Below, piece by piece: positions 55,464-63,847 of a stretch of DNA of 64,000 nt. Under the pieces are notes generated by a model. That model made no database searches. It was not told where the DNA came from and saw only the letters and a program-made list of their open reading frames with translations. The DNA lies in NCBI GenBank assembly GCA_018971625.1, contig JAGXAJ010000001.1, positions 62,001 to 126,000 on the forward strand, read 5' to 3'. The translations under genes and the position numbers were made by a program. The stretch comes from Pseudomonadota bacterium. Its GTDB lineage: Bacteria; Pseudomonadota; Alphaproteobacteria; Rhizobiales; Xanthobacteraceae. Numbering within the stretch: the first letter of the stretch is position 1; each line of letters begins with the position of its first letter.

Positions 55464-55664
55464 CTATTGCTGCGGGACTTCCCTGATCACAGGACCTCTT
55501 GGGGCCGGTGCGGCGGCTGCCGGCGCTTCCGGGGTTTGCTGTGGTTGGGCGGCCGACTTGGCTGATTTGCCATTGCTTCCCGGAGGCACGAAGTAAAATG
55601 CAGCCGCAAGCACCGCGATCGCGACGATGACGCCGAGAATTCCGGCAGCTTTTTCGGATTCCAT
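55464..55664 (-). CDS. Small membrane-anchored protein
   Basis: 66 residues. A TM near the N-terminus (AGILGVIVAIAVLAAAFYFV) precedes a Gly/Ser/Ala/Pro-rich periplasmic tail (APAAAAPAPRGPVIREVP). ATG 55664 is preceded by ACAGGAAG. No known domain; its short size and stalk-like tail suggest an accessory envelope protein. Confidence 0.65.
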   Translation of the reverse strand: MESEKAAGILGVIVAIAVLAAAFYFVPPGSNGKSAKSAAQPQQTPEAPAAAAPAPRGPVIREVPQQ

Positions 55665-55927
55665 CTTCCTGTCCCTCCGATCACTTTACCATATTTTCAG
55701 GCCGAAAACGACCTTGAGAAGCGGCTGCAGCCGATTTCTAGCAGCAGGGCGCTCATGGCAGCAACGACCTCGGAAGGCCGATCCACCGGACCTTGGCCTT
55801 CATGAGCCATGCCCGGCAGGTTTTCGCCGATCGACGCAACCTTGCAACGGGGAGCCGCCCATTGCAGGATCGAAGCTGGGCAGACGCGGTCTCTCCTCAC
55901 AATTGCCAGTCGCGGGGGCGGGACTTG

Positions 55928-57664
55928 ATGATACGGTCGTCAATTAGAAGGCAGATCCTTGGCATCGCGGTCGGGCTAATCATTCTCATGGTCATCGTCT
56001 CGGCCTTGTCGACAGTGATGACGCGAAAAGTCGCCCATCAGCTCGATGAACTGACGACGAAATATGTCGAGGCAAACAACCATATGGCGCGGATGCAAGC
56101 CGAGTCGCTCGAGCGCTCGCTCGAGCTGCGCCGGATGGTGATCGCTAAAATGCAGTCGCCTTCGGATGAAGCGGGCTTTGCAGAGCGCAAGCAACGCTAT
56201 GATGCGGCCAGCACCGCCATCGCGCAAGAGGCCAGCGCCATCCATGTACTTCTCAATGCCATTATCGACGATCTGAGTACCGAATCGGACAATGCGGCGC
56301 TGGGCCGGATCGATGGCCGGATAGACGATATCAGCAAGGATGTCCTGCGATATCTCGACGAGGAGCACGCGCGCCTGTTTCCTTTGCTGGAAGCGAAGAC
56401 CCAGGACTTCCCGGAAATCAGGAGAATTCTTTCGCGGATCGACACGCTGCGCGACGAGCTTAACCAGCGGATCGACAGCATTCGCGCGGATATGATCTCG
56501 CAGGTTCAAGCCGACGCCGCGGTGACGACGCGGGATCAGAGACGCACCATCGCCGTTTCGGCCGTTTTGACCGGGCTCGCCGCGATACTTGGACTGACCT
56601 TCTCGATGTTTGTCAGCTCCGGCATCACGCGCCCGGTTCGCCGTCTGCTGGACGGCACCCGGGCAGTTGAGGCCGGCAGGCTGGACGGATCGATCGACAT
56701 CACGACTCAGGACGAGATCGGGCAGTTGACCGCCGCCTTCAACGCGATGGTCGCACGATTGCGTCGAAACGAACGGATGCGGGAAACGTTCGGCCGGTAC
56801 ATCGATCCCCGTGTGGTCGAAACGCTCGTTGACCATCCGGTGCTGGCCGCGACCGACGGCCAGCGACGCGTGATGACGGTGCTGTTCTGCGATATGAAGG
56901 GATTTACCAGCCTGAGCGAGGGAATGACGCCGCAAGGCCTCGTCAAGGTGATGAATCACTTTCTCACCGCGATGTCAGAACATGTTCGAACCAATCACGG
57001 CGTGATCGATAAATATATCGGCGATGCGGTCATGGCCTATTGGGGGCCTCCGTTCACCGAAAGTGGCGAAGGTGCCCGGCTGGCGAGTGCTGCAGCGATT
57101 GGAATGCTCGGACGCATCGCGGCGCTGCGAACCGAACTGCCGGAATTGCTCGGCGTGCGTGGAGCCGGCTCCGAATGCGACGTTCGCATCGGAATTGCGA
57201 CCGGCGAGGTATTGGTCGGCAGTATCGGCTCTGAATTCATGATGAGTTATACCGTGATGGGCGATGCCGTGAATCTGGCGTCGCGTCTGGTCGGCGCGAA
57301 CAAGGTGTATGGCACCCGCTGTCTGATCTCCGACGCGGCGAGGGCGGCAGCCGGCGATGCGACCGAGACGCGCGAGGTGGATTGGCTGGTGCTCGCTGGC
57401 CAGACCCATTCCGAGGTTGTGTTCGAGATCATGGCGGCCAAGGGCCTCAAGCCACAACAATCGGTGCTGAGGGAGCGCTATACCGAAGGGCTTGCGGCCT
57501 ATCGGGCCCGTCGCTGGGACGATGCACGCCGGGCCTTCCGTGCTGCGCTCGAGGCGACGCCTGGCGATGAACCGTCAAAAATACTGATAAAGCGAATGGA
57601 AAATTTCGAGGTAAATCCTCCGCCCGGCGATTGGGACGGCGCGTGGCATTTCAATCATAAATAA
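55928..57664 (+). CDS. Membrane class III adenylate cyclase with HAMP domain
   Basis: 578 residues from ATG 55928. TM1 (ILGIAVGLIILMVIVSAL), a periplasmic helical sensor (about 31-205), TM2 (about 208-231), HAMP (TRPVRRLLDGTRAVEAGRLD), then the cyclase domain (about 310-500). The metal aspartates are Asp322 (LFCDMKGFTS) and Asp366 (YIGDAVMAYWG); AVNLASRLVGANK carries the transition-state Asn/Arg. A short TPR-like C-terminus (YRARRWDDARRAFRAAL) follows. It converts ATP to cAMP on an outside signal. A Crp/Fnr regulator lies 5 kb downstream, though a link is only possible. Confidence 0.92.
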   Translation: MIRSSIRRQILGIAVGLIILMVIVSALSTVMTRKVAHQLDELTTKYVEANNHMARMQAESLERSLELRRMVIAKMQSPSDEAGFAERKQRYDAASTAIAQEASAIHVLLNAIIDDLSTESDNAALGRIDGRIDDISKDVLRYLDEEHARLFPLLEAKTQDFPEIRRILSRIDTLRDELNQRIDSIRADMISQVQADAAVTTRDQRRTIAVSAVLTGLAAILGLTFSMFVSSGITRPVRRLLDGTRAVEAGRLDGSIDITTQDEIGQLTAAFNAMVARLRRNERMRETFGRYIDPRVVETLVDHPVLAATDGQRRVMTVLFCDMKGFTSLSEGMTPQGLVKVMNHFLTAMSEHVRTNHGVIDKYIGDAVMAYWGPPFTESGEGARLASAAAIGMLGRIAALRTELPELLGVRGAGSECDVRIGIATGEVLVGSIGSEFMMSYTVMGDAVNLASRLVGANKVYGTRCLISDAARAAAGDATETREVDWLVLAGQTHSEVVFEIMAAKGLKPQQSVLRERYTEGLAAYRARRWDDARRAFRAALEATPGDEPSKILIKRMENFEVNPPPGDWDGAWHFNHK

Positions 57665-57795
57665 TCGGCATGCGTCGATATTCGTGGGGTTGCTACCGCT
57701 ACGGCGAATCCCTGGCGGGTGTCATCTGATAAAAACGAGACGAAATGGATTTTTCCCAGCACGTGCTTGGTCTCGAGCGTGCCAGGCTTGAGTGC

Positions 57796-59085
57796 CTAAC
57801 CCGTCACGGAAGATCCTATCAAGGCAGCCACTGCCAGCGCCATCAGCCCGGTGCCGACCCAGCCGAGCACGATGAGCCAGGAGGCGGCCTTGAACCGACC
57901 CATCAGCCGCGAATTGGCGACAATCACCATCATCATCGCCATGATCGGCACAGCCGCTATGCCGTTGAGTACGGCGCTCCACACCAGCATGTGAATGGCG
58001 TCGAAGCCGGTGAAGCCCAGCCCGAACCCGATCACGGTGGCGGCGGCAATGATGGTGTAGAAGCCGATGGCGTCCGGCGCCTTTGCTTCCAGCGTTGCCG
58101 TCCATCCGAACGCTTCGGATACGCCATAGGCGGCAGCGCCGGCCAATACCGGTATCGCCAGCATTCCGGTGCCGATAATTCCAAGGGCAAACAGCAGAAA
58201 AGTGAAGTTGCCCGCGACCGGCCGTAACGCCTCGGCCGCCTGGCTGGCCGAATTGACGTCGGTGATTCCGTTTGCATTGAGCACTGCGGCGGTAGTCAGG
58301 ATAATTGAAAAAGCGATCACGTTGGAGAAAATCATTCCGACCGTGGTATCGATGCCGATACGATCAAGCTCGGTAGCGCCGCCTCTGGTGAGTTCTCGCA
58401 GCGGCCGGCGAACCTTGCCCTTGTGCATTTCCTCGACTTCCTGAGACGCCTGCCAGAAAAACAGATAGGGACTGATCGTGGTGCCGAGGACGGCGACCAC
58501 CATCAGGAAATAGTCAGTATTGACGGTGGTTTTGGGCCAGACAGCAGCGAGCAGCGCCGTGCTCCATGGGATATTCACGGTCAGTGCGGTCGCCACATAG
58601 GCGAACAGCGTCAACGTCATGAATTTCAGCACCGGCGCGTAGCGGCGATAGGGAACGAAGACCTGAAGCAAGGTGGACGTGGCGGCAAAGATCAGCGCGT
58701 GCTCATGATGGAGCCCGCCGATCACCAGCGAAAGCGATTCACCCATCGCGGCAATGTCGGCGGCAATGTTGAAGGTGTTGGCGGCGACTAATAGAAAGAT
58801 CAGCCCCAGCACCAGCCAGCGCGGGGCGACCTCCATGACGTTGGCGGCGAGGCCTTTGCCGGTGACCCTGCCGATCCGGGCGCTGATCACCTGGATCGCG
58901 ATCATGAAAGGCGTGGTGAGGAACACCGTCCAGAGCAGGCTATAGCCGAACTGGGCGCCCGCCTGCGAATAGGTCGCAATGCCCGACGGATCGTCGTCGG
59001 CGGCGCCGGTCACCAGTCCCGGGCCCAGCAATCGAAATACGATGTTGCGGGGCTTTTTGACTTCCGTCCGACTGGGTTCGGCCAT
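57796..59085 (-). CDS. Nramp-family transporter lacking canonical metal-binding motifs
   Basis: 429 residues from ATG 59085, with about eleven TMs. It is clearly Nramp-fold (GPGLVTGAADDDPSGIATYS in TM1), but the usual metal motif DPGN of TM1 reads DPSG and the MPH motif of TM6 reads SPY (TISPYLFFWQASQ). These residues bind Mn or Fe in true Nramps, so this belongs to a divergent clade whose substrate may be another ion or a small organic solute. Two palindromes lie in its 5' region. It converges on the adenylate cyclase gene. Confidence 0.85.
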   Translation of the reverse strand: MAEPSRTEVKKPRNIVFRLLGPGLVTGAADDDPSGIATYSQAGAQFGYSLLWTVFLTTPFMIAIQVISARIGRVTGKGLAANVMEVAPRWLVLGLIFLLVAANTFNIAADIAAMGESLSLVIGGLHHEHALIFAATSTLLQVFVPYRRYAPVLKFMTLTLFAYVATALTVNIPWSTALLAAVWPKTTVNTDYFLMVVAVLGTTISPYLFFWQASQEVEEMHKGKVRRPLRELTRGGATELDRIGIDTTVGMIFSNVIAFSIILTTAAVLNANGITDVNSASQAAEALRPVAGNFTFLLFALGIIGTGMLAIPVLAGAAAYGVSEAFGWTATLEAKAPDAIGFYTIIAAATVIGFGLGFTGFDAIHMLVWSAVLNGIAAVPIMAMMMVIVANSRLMGRFKAASWLIVLGWVGTGLMALAVAALIGSSVTG

Positions 59086-59097
59086 CAAATGCCCCGG

Positions 59098-59127
59098 TGC
59101 TTTGAAGCATATTGGTGCTTGGAAGCA
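59098..59127. promoter_or_regulatory. Twin palindromes at the Nramp-like gene start
   Basis: TGCTTTGAAGCA (59098-59109) and TGCTTGGAAGCA (59116-59127), both perfect 5-bp arms with 2-bp centres, 18 bp apart, the first 12 bases upstream of the ATG. The position fits a repressor operator. The remaining upstream stretch to 59474 has no supported gene. Confidence 0.55.
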
Positions 59128-59474
59128 GGTTGAGTCAGCAGACGCTGAGCAACAACAATCGCTATCCTATTCCAACGCTCAAGGAAATCCTGGAAAGACG
59201 GCCCAACCCGGCAATGCGACCTTCGGATTTCAGGTTTCTCGCCAAAACCACGGGGCATGCGCCTTGCGCCAAGTACATCCAAGTTTGCGTTAGCCCGCGC
59301 CTTTCGTTTTTTGCGCACATCGGTCCGCATAATTTCATTTGCCGCAAATTGTTCCCGCCAACGAAGCCGTTTGTCGGCATTCGCAGCGGAACCTTCGCTC
59401 GCGGCGATGATTTATTTTTGCGATTGGGATACCGCGTCAGGCTCGTTCAATGGCCAAAACTAATTCGGACAAAT

Positions 59475-59731
59475 ATGACGACACCCAGAATACATGGGCC
59501 GCTCGCCATCGCTTTGGCAGTTGCGGTGTTCGGTATCGCAGCCATGCTGCTGGTCGATCACGGCCCGTGGACAAGCCTCATTTGCGGACGGCGATGATCA
59601 ATTACGGTACAACGGCCGCTGCGGCCCAAGCCGCCGGCGCAAGAGTGACGCCGACGATTCGGAAGCCCGCCATCGAGCCGGAAGCCCCCGGACCAAAGCC
59701 CGCGCAACCCACAAACGACGTCGCACCATAG
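59475..59731 (+). pseudogene. Small exported/membrane protein with a frameshift
   Basis: Frame 1 gives a signal/TM (GPLAIALAVAVFGIAAMLL) ending VDHGPW, then a stop. Frame 2 continues KPHLRTAMINYGTTAAAAQA, then VTPTIRKPAIEPEAPGPKPA to the stop at 59731. Together they read as one 85-residue protein with an N-terminal TM and a Pro-rich tail, a pattern I associate with Bradyrhizobium. A one-base indel near 59566-59575 breaks it; it may be decay or a sequencing error. Confidence 0.6.
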
Positions 59732-59780
59732 GCCTGAGTTCCTTGGCCTCGGGTTCTTGGGGTTCGAACTTCTCGCTGCC

Positions 59781-59966
59781 TCAGCGGATGCTGACGAACC
59801 TGCCCCAAACTGCAGCCAGAATGGCGCCCACCAATACATAAAACGGGTTGTCGCAAAATGTGCTGCCGTACCGGCACATATCGCCGCCCCAACTGCCGAG
59901 CTCGTTATTGCCGGCGGCGTAGAACAGACCGGCCAGCACGGTGAGCACGGCGGCCACGAAATACAT
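59781..59966 (-). CDS. Small two-TM membrane protein
   Basis: 61 residues. Two TMs (MYFVAAVLTVLAGLFYAAG and FYVLVGAILAAVWGRFVSI) flank a polar loop with two Cys (GGDMCRYGSTFCDNP) that could form a disulfide. ATG 59966 is preceded by GGAGG. No family name known; it is typical of small Rhizobiales membrane proteins. Confidence 0.72.
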   Translation of the reverse strand: MYFVAAVLTVLAGLFYAAGNNELGSWGGDMCRYGSTFCDNPFYVLVGAILAAVWGRFVSIR

Positions 59967-60142
59967 CGGACATCCTCCATTCGAATCCGTTCAGCGGATA
60001 ATGGCCGTTTTGAATCTGCGTAGCCAGAAGAGGAAACCGCAAATTAAAAATAAATTGGCGGCAAAAAACCCCGCTCGCTTCTAACTAGGGCGGTATTGCT
60101 GTAGGCAGTGGCGGCAACTGATTGCCCGGTAGCAGTTGAGGA

Positions 60143-60541
60143 TCAGCGCGATGACGCGTCGGAGCCGCCTTCGATCACCGAGCGCACCTTGGTCAAGACG
60201 GACTTGAAGTAGGCTTCGCGCTCGCGTTGGAAGCGATGTTGGTGTGCCTGAAAAGCTGCGACCCGGCTCTGGATTTCCTTGCGCACATCATCCTGGGATG
60301 GCGCCCTAACCGGACGCATCTTGGGTAGCGGTGCGGCATCGGTCGGCGCGGTACTCTCGATTGACGGAACAAATACCGGCGGCGCGCTCGGCGGCGACGC
60401 GGCGAAGAAAGATTTTTGGGCTCGAAGCGGTTCGGCCTCGAGCGGCTCAGCCGCCAGCTCCGGCTTTCCGTCAGTTACCGATCGAACAAACGCCTTCGTC
60501 TGCGCGATCAAATCGTCGCGCTCTTTTGCCCACTTCATCAT
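60143..60541 (-). CDS. Hypothetical cytoplasmic protein
   Basis: 132 residues: a helical start (MKWAKERDDLIAQTKAFVRS), a Pro/Ala/Glu-rich middle (LAAEPLEAEPLRAQKSFF), and a charged helical end (VRKEIQSRVAAFQAHQHRFQ, then REREAYFKSVLTKV). No domain recognised; the end looks like a coiled coil. GAGG lies before ATG 60541. It stands alone between repeats and small genes. Confidence 0.68.
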   Translation of the reverse strand: MMKWAKERDDLIAQTKAFVRSVTDGKPELAAEPLEAEPLRAQKSFFAASPPSAPPVFVPSIESTAPTDAAPLPKMRPVRAPSQDDVRKEIQSRVAAFQAHQHRFQREREAYFKSVLTKVRSVIEGGSDASSR

Positions 60542-60805
60542 ATGACCTCAACCCCGAAGCAGCTCAGCAAAATGTATTTGACGAATCAAGCGATCCGATC
60601 ACGCGATCAGGCGGTCGCGTCTAGTTGTGTACAGAAAACTTGAGACGGTGGACAAATTGCCGGCGCATGTCCATGGCGGAAAAATAGTCCGCCACCGAAC
60701 AAGTCGCGGATCTTTCGGAGTCCAACCGCTCTCATAGTTTTCAACGCAGCAGACTTTCTATGCAGGCGAGTGACGATTGTTTTCGCGCAGTCGTCGGCGT
60801 CCGGT

Positions 60806-60896
60806 TTTGAGACTTGACTTGTCGGGCAAATCACCGGCTTGTATCCATCATGGCAAGAGTTGAACCCGCGCCGGGAAAATCGGACGCGGGCTTTTG
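60806..60896 (+). repeat. Direct repeat with terminator, copy 1
   Basis: About 91 bases (TTTGAGACTTGACTTGTCGG at its left end), repeated exactly 160 bases further right. It contains TTGACT and, 20 bases on, TGTATC, and ends in a hairpin (CCCGCG / CGCGGG, 60865-60890) followed by CTTTTGTTTT. The unit therefore has promoter-like and terminator-like ends. From memory, CGGGCAAATCACC-type repeats are dispersed in Bradyrhizobium genomes. Confidence 0.7.
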
Positions 60897-60965
60897 TTTT
60901 CAAAAATGTTCTTCAGCAAGAGCATTGAATCGCGATTGAATTTTTGTGCCGCCGTCAGCGTCCCG

Positions 60966-61056
60966 TTTGAGACTTGACTTGTCGGGCAAATCACCGGCTT
61001 ATATCCATCATCGCAAGAATTGAGCCCGCGCCGGAGAAACCGGCTGCGGGCTTTTT
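60966..61056 (+). repeat. Direct repeat with terminator, copy 2
   Basis: Second copy of the unit at 60806-60896, differing at about ten positions. The -10-like sequence is better (TTATAT, 19 bases after TTGACT). It ends with GCCCGC / GCGGGC (61024-61051) plus an inner CCGG/CCGG stem and TTTTT. The 60542-61305 region has no supported gene besides these repeats and short inverted repeats at 61159-61203 and 61263-61311. Confidence 0.7.
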
Positions 61057-61305
61057 CAATTGGAAATTTCGAATCGGACGGCGACCGCGCGTCACGACGC
61101 CACACCTCCCACCGTCGCCCCAGGCGTCGCCGACGGGCCGCCGTCCGAACCTTTGATTAGCCGGCGTGCGCGAACGCGCCGGCTGCGGCGTGGCTGAAGC
61201 CACATCGCACGCGGCCCCGCAAGGGATAAAGCGTTCGCGCGCTGAAATGATCGCTTCACGCTGGTCATGCCGCATCATTCATTCTTTCAAGCAAAAAGGA
61301 TTGGC

Positions 61306-61458
61306 ATGACCGCCTGTTTGATATCGCTCGCATCGGCTGTCCTGACCCGTGATCATCGTGTGGGAAGCATTGTCGTGAGCGACGAGATCGGCGGCCTTGT
61401 TTCGGGCGTCGGGTCACTTGATGGCACAGGAGATCCGGATGCCGAAAACACTCACTGA
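61306..61458 (+). CDS. Possible small phage-module protein
   Basis: 50 residues (MTACLISLASAVLTRDHRVG, then SIVVSDEIGGLVSGVG). AAAAGGA lies just before ATG 61306, and its end overlaps the start of the terminase-associated gene. No family known; it may be a real coupled leader gene of the terminase remnant. Confidence 0.4.
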   Translation: MTACLISLASAVLTRDHRVGSIVVSDEIGGLVSGVGSLDGTGDPDAENTH

Positions 61459-61711
61459 AATCCGCTCGCTGGCGCGTAGCCACACGCGGTCCGCCATTAA
61501 CGTGCTGGTCGGCGTCATGCGCTCGAAAGACGCTACCGCGGCAGCGCGCGTTTCGGCCGCAAACGCGATTCTCGATCGCGGCTGGGGCAGGGCCGCGCAA
61601 CCCGTGCAGAACGGCGACGACGGGGCGCTGGAACTGATCCATCGAATTGAGCGTGTCATCGTCCACCCAGAAAATGTCCACCCTGAAAATTCCAACAGCG
61701 AAAATCTTTGA
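61439..61711 (+). CDS. Terminase-small-subunit-like phage protein
   Basis: 90 residues from ATG 61439 (CAGGAG six bases upstream). The core LTEIRSLARSHTRSAINVLV, then AARVSAANAILDRGWGRAA, is the conserved small protein preceding PBSX-type terminase genes in Rhizobiales prophages and phage-like islands, and probably recognises DNA ends. Its last 38 bases overlap the large-subunit start. It survives while the large subunit is truncated, so it is likely non-functional. Confidence 0.72.
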   Translation: MPKTLTEIRSLARSHTRSAINVLVGVMRSKDATAAARVSAANAILDRGWGRAAQPVQNGDDGALELIHRIERVIVHPENVHPENSNSENL

Positions 61712-62111
61712 GCCGCTGCTGCAACCCGGCCGGTACAAGGGCGTTTTCGGAGGCCGCGGCTCCGGAAAATCTCACTTTTTCGCCGAGTTGCTCGTCGAAA
61801 CCTGCCAGGCCGAACGCGGCACGCTCGCCGTCTGCATCCGCGAGGCGCAACGCACACTGGCGCAATCGAGCAAGCGGCTGATCGAGAACAAGATCGCTGC
61901 GCTCGGCCTCGGTCATCGGTTCAGGATATTCAATGACAAGATCGAAACGCCTGGCGACGGGCTTGTCATCTTCCGAGGAATGCATTCCGATACCACTGAT
62001 AACGTCATCTCAGCGAACAACTTTATCCGCGCTGGCTATCACTTGTACCTCCCGCAAGATCCTTGGGCATGGCCAAATACACTGTACTGGCGAAAGATCC
62101 TCTCGCCATAG
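61674..62111 (+). pseudogene. Phage terminase large subunit, N-terminal fragment
   Basis: The ATPase start is intact: GVFGGRGSGKSHFFAELLVE (Walker A), VCIREAQRTLAQSSKRLIE, and GDGLVIFRGMHSDT. After about residue 100 the sequence departs from the family and stops at 62111, so Walker B, motif III and the nuclease half are missing. A normal PBSX-type large subunit is over 400 residues. The deletion left about one quarter. With the preceding small gene it marks a prophage or phage-like element remnant. Confidence 0.78.
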
Positions 62112-62181
62112 CGTGATTGGTTGGCGTAACGCTTGGAACGCGCCTTCCGCCGGCGATGCCCTTCGAAAAACAGCTTCTCTC

Positions 62182-62214
62182 GCCCGGCAGCCTCTGCGGT
62201 TGCCGGGCATTTTT
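62182..62214 (+). terminator. Rho-independent terminator
   Basis: 8-bp stem GCCCGGCA / TGCCGGGC around 11 nt, followed by ATTTTTCGTTTTTT. A textbook intrinsic terminator closing the terminase remnant or its missing neighbour. Confidence 0.85.
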
Positions 62215-62289
62215 CGTTTTTTAGGCCTGAATACAAGCGGCATTGTATTGCGCTTTCCGATGCAGTATACGGCGGGGAGGGAGCATCAC

Positions 62290-62424
62290 ATGACGCTGTT
62301 GAACAAGATATTCACGACCAGGACGCTACTACAGATTATCTTTGTGTTGGCTACCGCGGTTATTATGAAAGCGGTTAGTTCTCATTACGATTTCAGCTGG
62401 GCGACTGCATTGGTGGCAGGTTAG
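62290..62424 (+). CDS. Small membrane protein
   Basis: 44 residues from ATG 62290 with GGGAGGGAG upstream. One TM (LLQIIFVLATAVIMKAV) is followed by a short tail (SSHYDFSWATALVAG). No known family. It begins after the terminator, so it has its own promoter. Confidence 0.5.
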   Translation: MTLLNKIFTTRTLLQIIFVLATAVIMKAVSSHYDFSWATALVAG

Positions 62425-62943
62425 CCGGTTAGTCCGAACGGCTGGTCCGGCTGGCTTGCATCAGCGGGTTAGGTTAGGACCATGGCGGTGGTTCCGGTTG
62501 TCCAGGCGGCCAGCCCATATCAATAAATCCCTTGGTCACAGAGCAGAGGTTGCGGCGTCAGGCTGAGCGATTGGTAGCCGCCGGCGGGATCGTGCGGCCA
62601 TTGCGAGATGGCCCGTCGGCGCTGGCTGACAACCGATCTGCGTTGGCCAGATGGCGCGATCCTTTCGGTGTTGAACGGCTTCCCAATCCTGTTCGACGGC
62701 TCGGCGTAACCCGTGAAATGCTGCAGAGTTGCGGTCGCACCCAATCCGCTGCCGCACGATGATTAGGTCCTGACGCAATAAGCAGCTCCCCCAAGTTTAG
62801 TAACTAATTCAAAATCAACCGGAGGTAGAAAGTTTACCGATTGTTGAAGCTTTGAGGTCGGCAGCCATTTGTTGCTGTAAGTACCATGCCGGCGTATAAC
62901 GCCTGCGGCCGATTGACAATCCGTGAGCTATCGCGTGACCCGG
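62425..62943. other. Region without a convincing gene
   Basis: About 520 bases. Short frames on both strands lack ribosome sites and known families; one minus-strand frame (62520-62744) ends in a Pro/Tyr-rich stretch like small secreted proteins but is broken by a stop. It contains the upstream region of the Crp/Fnr gene. Confidence 0.4.
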
Positions 62944-63720
62944 ATGTCTGACAACGTAAATCATCAGATGGTCGTGAGCGGCGTACCCCAAGATAAAAAT
63001 GTTGTGCCCCGGTCGGTGGCGCGCAGTACGCTGGCTCTGCTGCGCAATCATCCGATTTTTTGCGATCTCGAACCCGAAGCGCTCGACCAGCTCTGCCGCT
63101 ATGCCAAGCATTCCACCCTAAAGCGGGGTGCTACGATCTTTGCCAAGGGCGATCCCGGCAACAGCTTGTTTGCGGTAATCAGTGGCACGGTAAAAATCAG
63201 CATCTCGTCAGCCGATGGCCGCAGCGCGATTTTGAATCTTATCGGAGCGGGCGAGATATTCGGAGAGATCGCAGTTCTCGATGGGCAGGCGCGGACGGCC
63301 GATGCCACGGCGAATACCAATTGCGAGATTTTTGCGATCGACCGTCGTGAATATCTTCCGTTCGTGCGAAGTCAGCCCGAGTTGGCGATGAAGTTCATTG
63401 AATTGCTTTGTACGCGGCTGCGATGGACCAGCGATCAGGTCGAACAGGTGATCCTGCAGAATCTGCCGGGCCGACTCGCCGGCGCGCTCATCCGTCTGAC
63501 CGACAAAGAAGACAAGCTCGCGTCCGGCGGACGGACGATCGCCATTACGCAGCAGGAAATCAGCGAAATGGTCGGCATGACGAGGGAAAGCATTAACAAG
63601 CAGCTGCGGGTCTGGGCAGTGCGTAATTGGGTTCGTCTCGAACACGGGGCCATCGTTGTTCTTGATACCGCGCCGCTCCAGGCGTTGGCCGAAGCGGGGC
63701 CGCAAAGCGAAGGCGATTAA
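62944..63720 (+). CDS. Crp/Fnr-family transcriptional regulator
   Basis: 258 residues from ATG 62944; GTG 62923 is an alternative start. A cyclic-nucleotide-binding-like sensor (about 35-150; IFAKGDPGNSLFAVISGTVK, GEIFGEIAVLDGQARTADAT) and a Crp-type winged helix (about 165-240; ITQQEISEMVGMTRESINKQ). The sensor keeps the GEIAVLDGxxRTADA phosphate-binding cassette, so cAMP could be the ligand. No N-terminal Cys cluster of Fnr type. A membrane adenylate cyclase is encoded 5 kb upstream. Confidence 0.92.
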   Translation: MSDNVNHQMVVSGVPQDKNVVPRSVARSTLALLRNHPIFCDLEPEALDQLCRYAKHSTLKRGATIFAKGDPGNSLFAVISGTVKISISSADGRSAILNLIGAGEIFGEIAVLDGQARTADATANTNCEIFAIDRREYLPFVRSQPELAMKFIELLCTRLRWTSDQVEQVILQNLPGRLAGALIRLTDKEDKLASGGRTIAITQQEISEMVGMTRESINKQLRVWAVRNWVRLEHGAIVVLDTAPLQALAEAGPQSEGD

Positions 63721-63847
63721 CCCTCGGACGCGCCCATTCAGGCATATTCCAGGTCTTTTATAATTGCGAATGTGAGGCACCTTACATTCGATCGGATCGT
63801 CGTGGGCTAATTCACGGTGGGTGGAGATTTTCACCGGGGAGATAGTC

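Noticed and set aside
59112..59597. 161-codon ORF extended upstream of 59475
   Set aside because: The first 120 codons cover the Nramp promoter region and have no coding features; only the end is part of the small broken gene.
61933..62424. 163-codon ORF joining the terminase fragment area to the small membrane protein
   Set aside because: It runs through a strong terminator; only the last 44 codons have a ribosome site and a TM.
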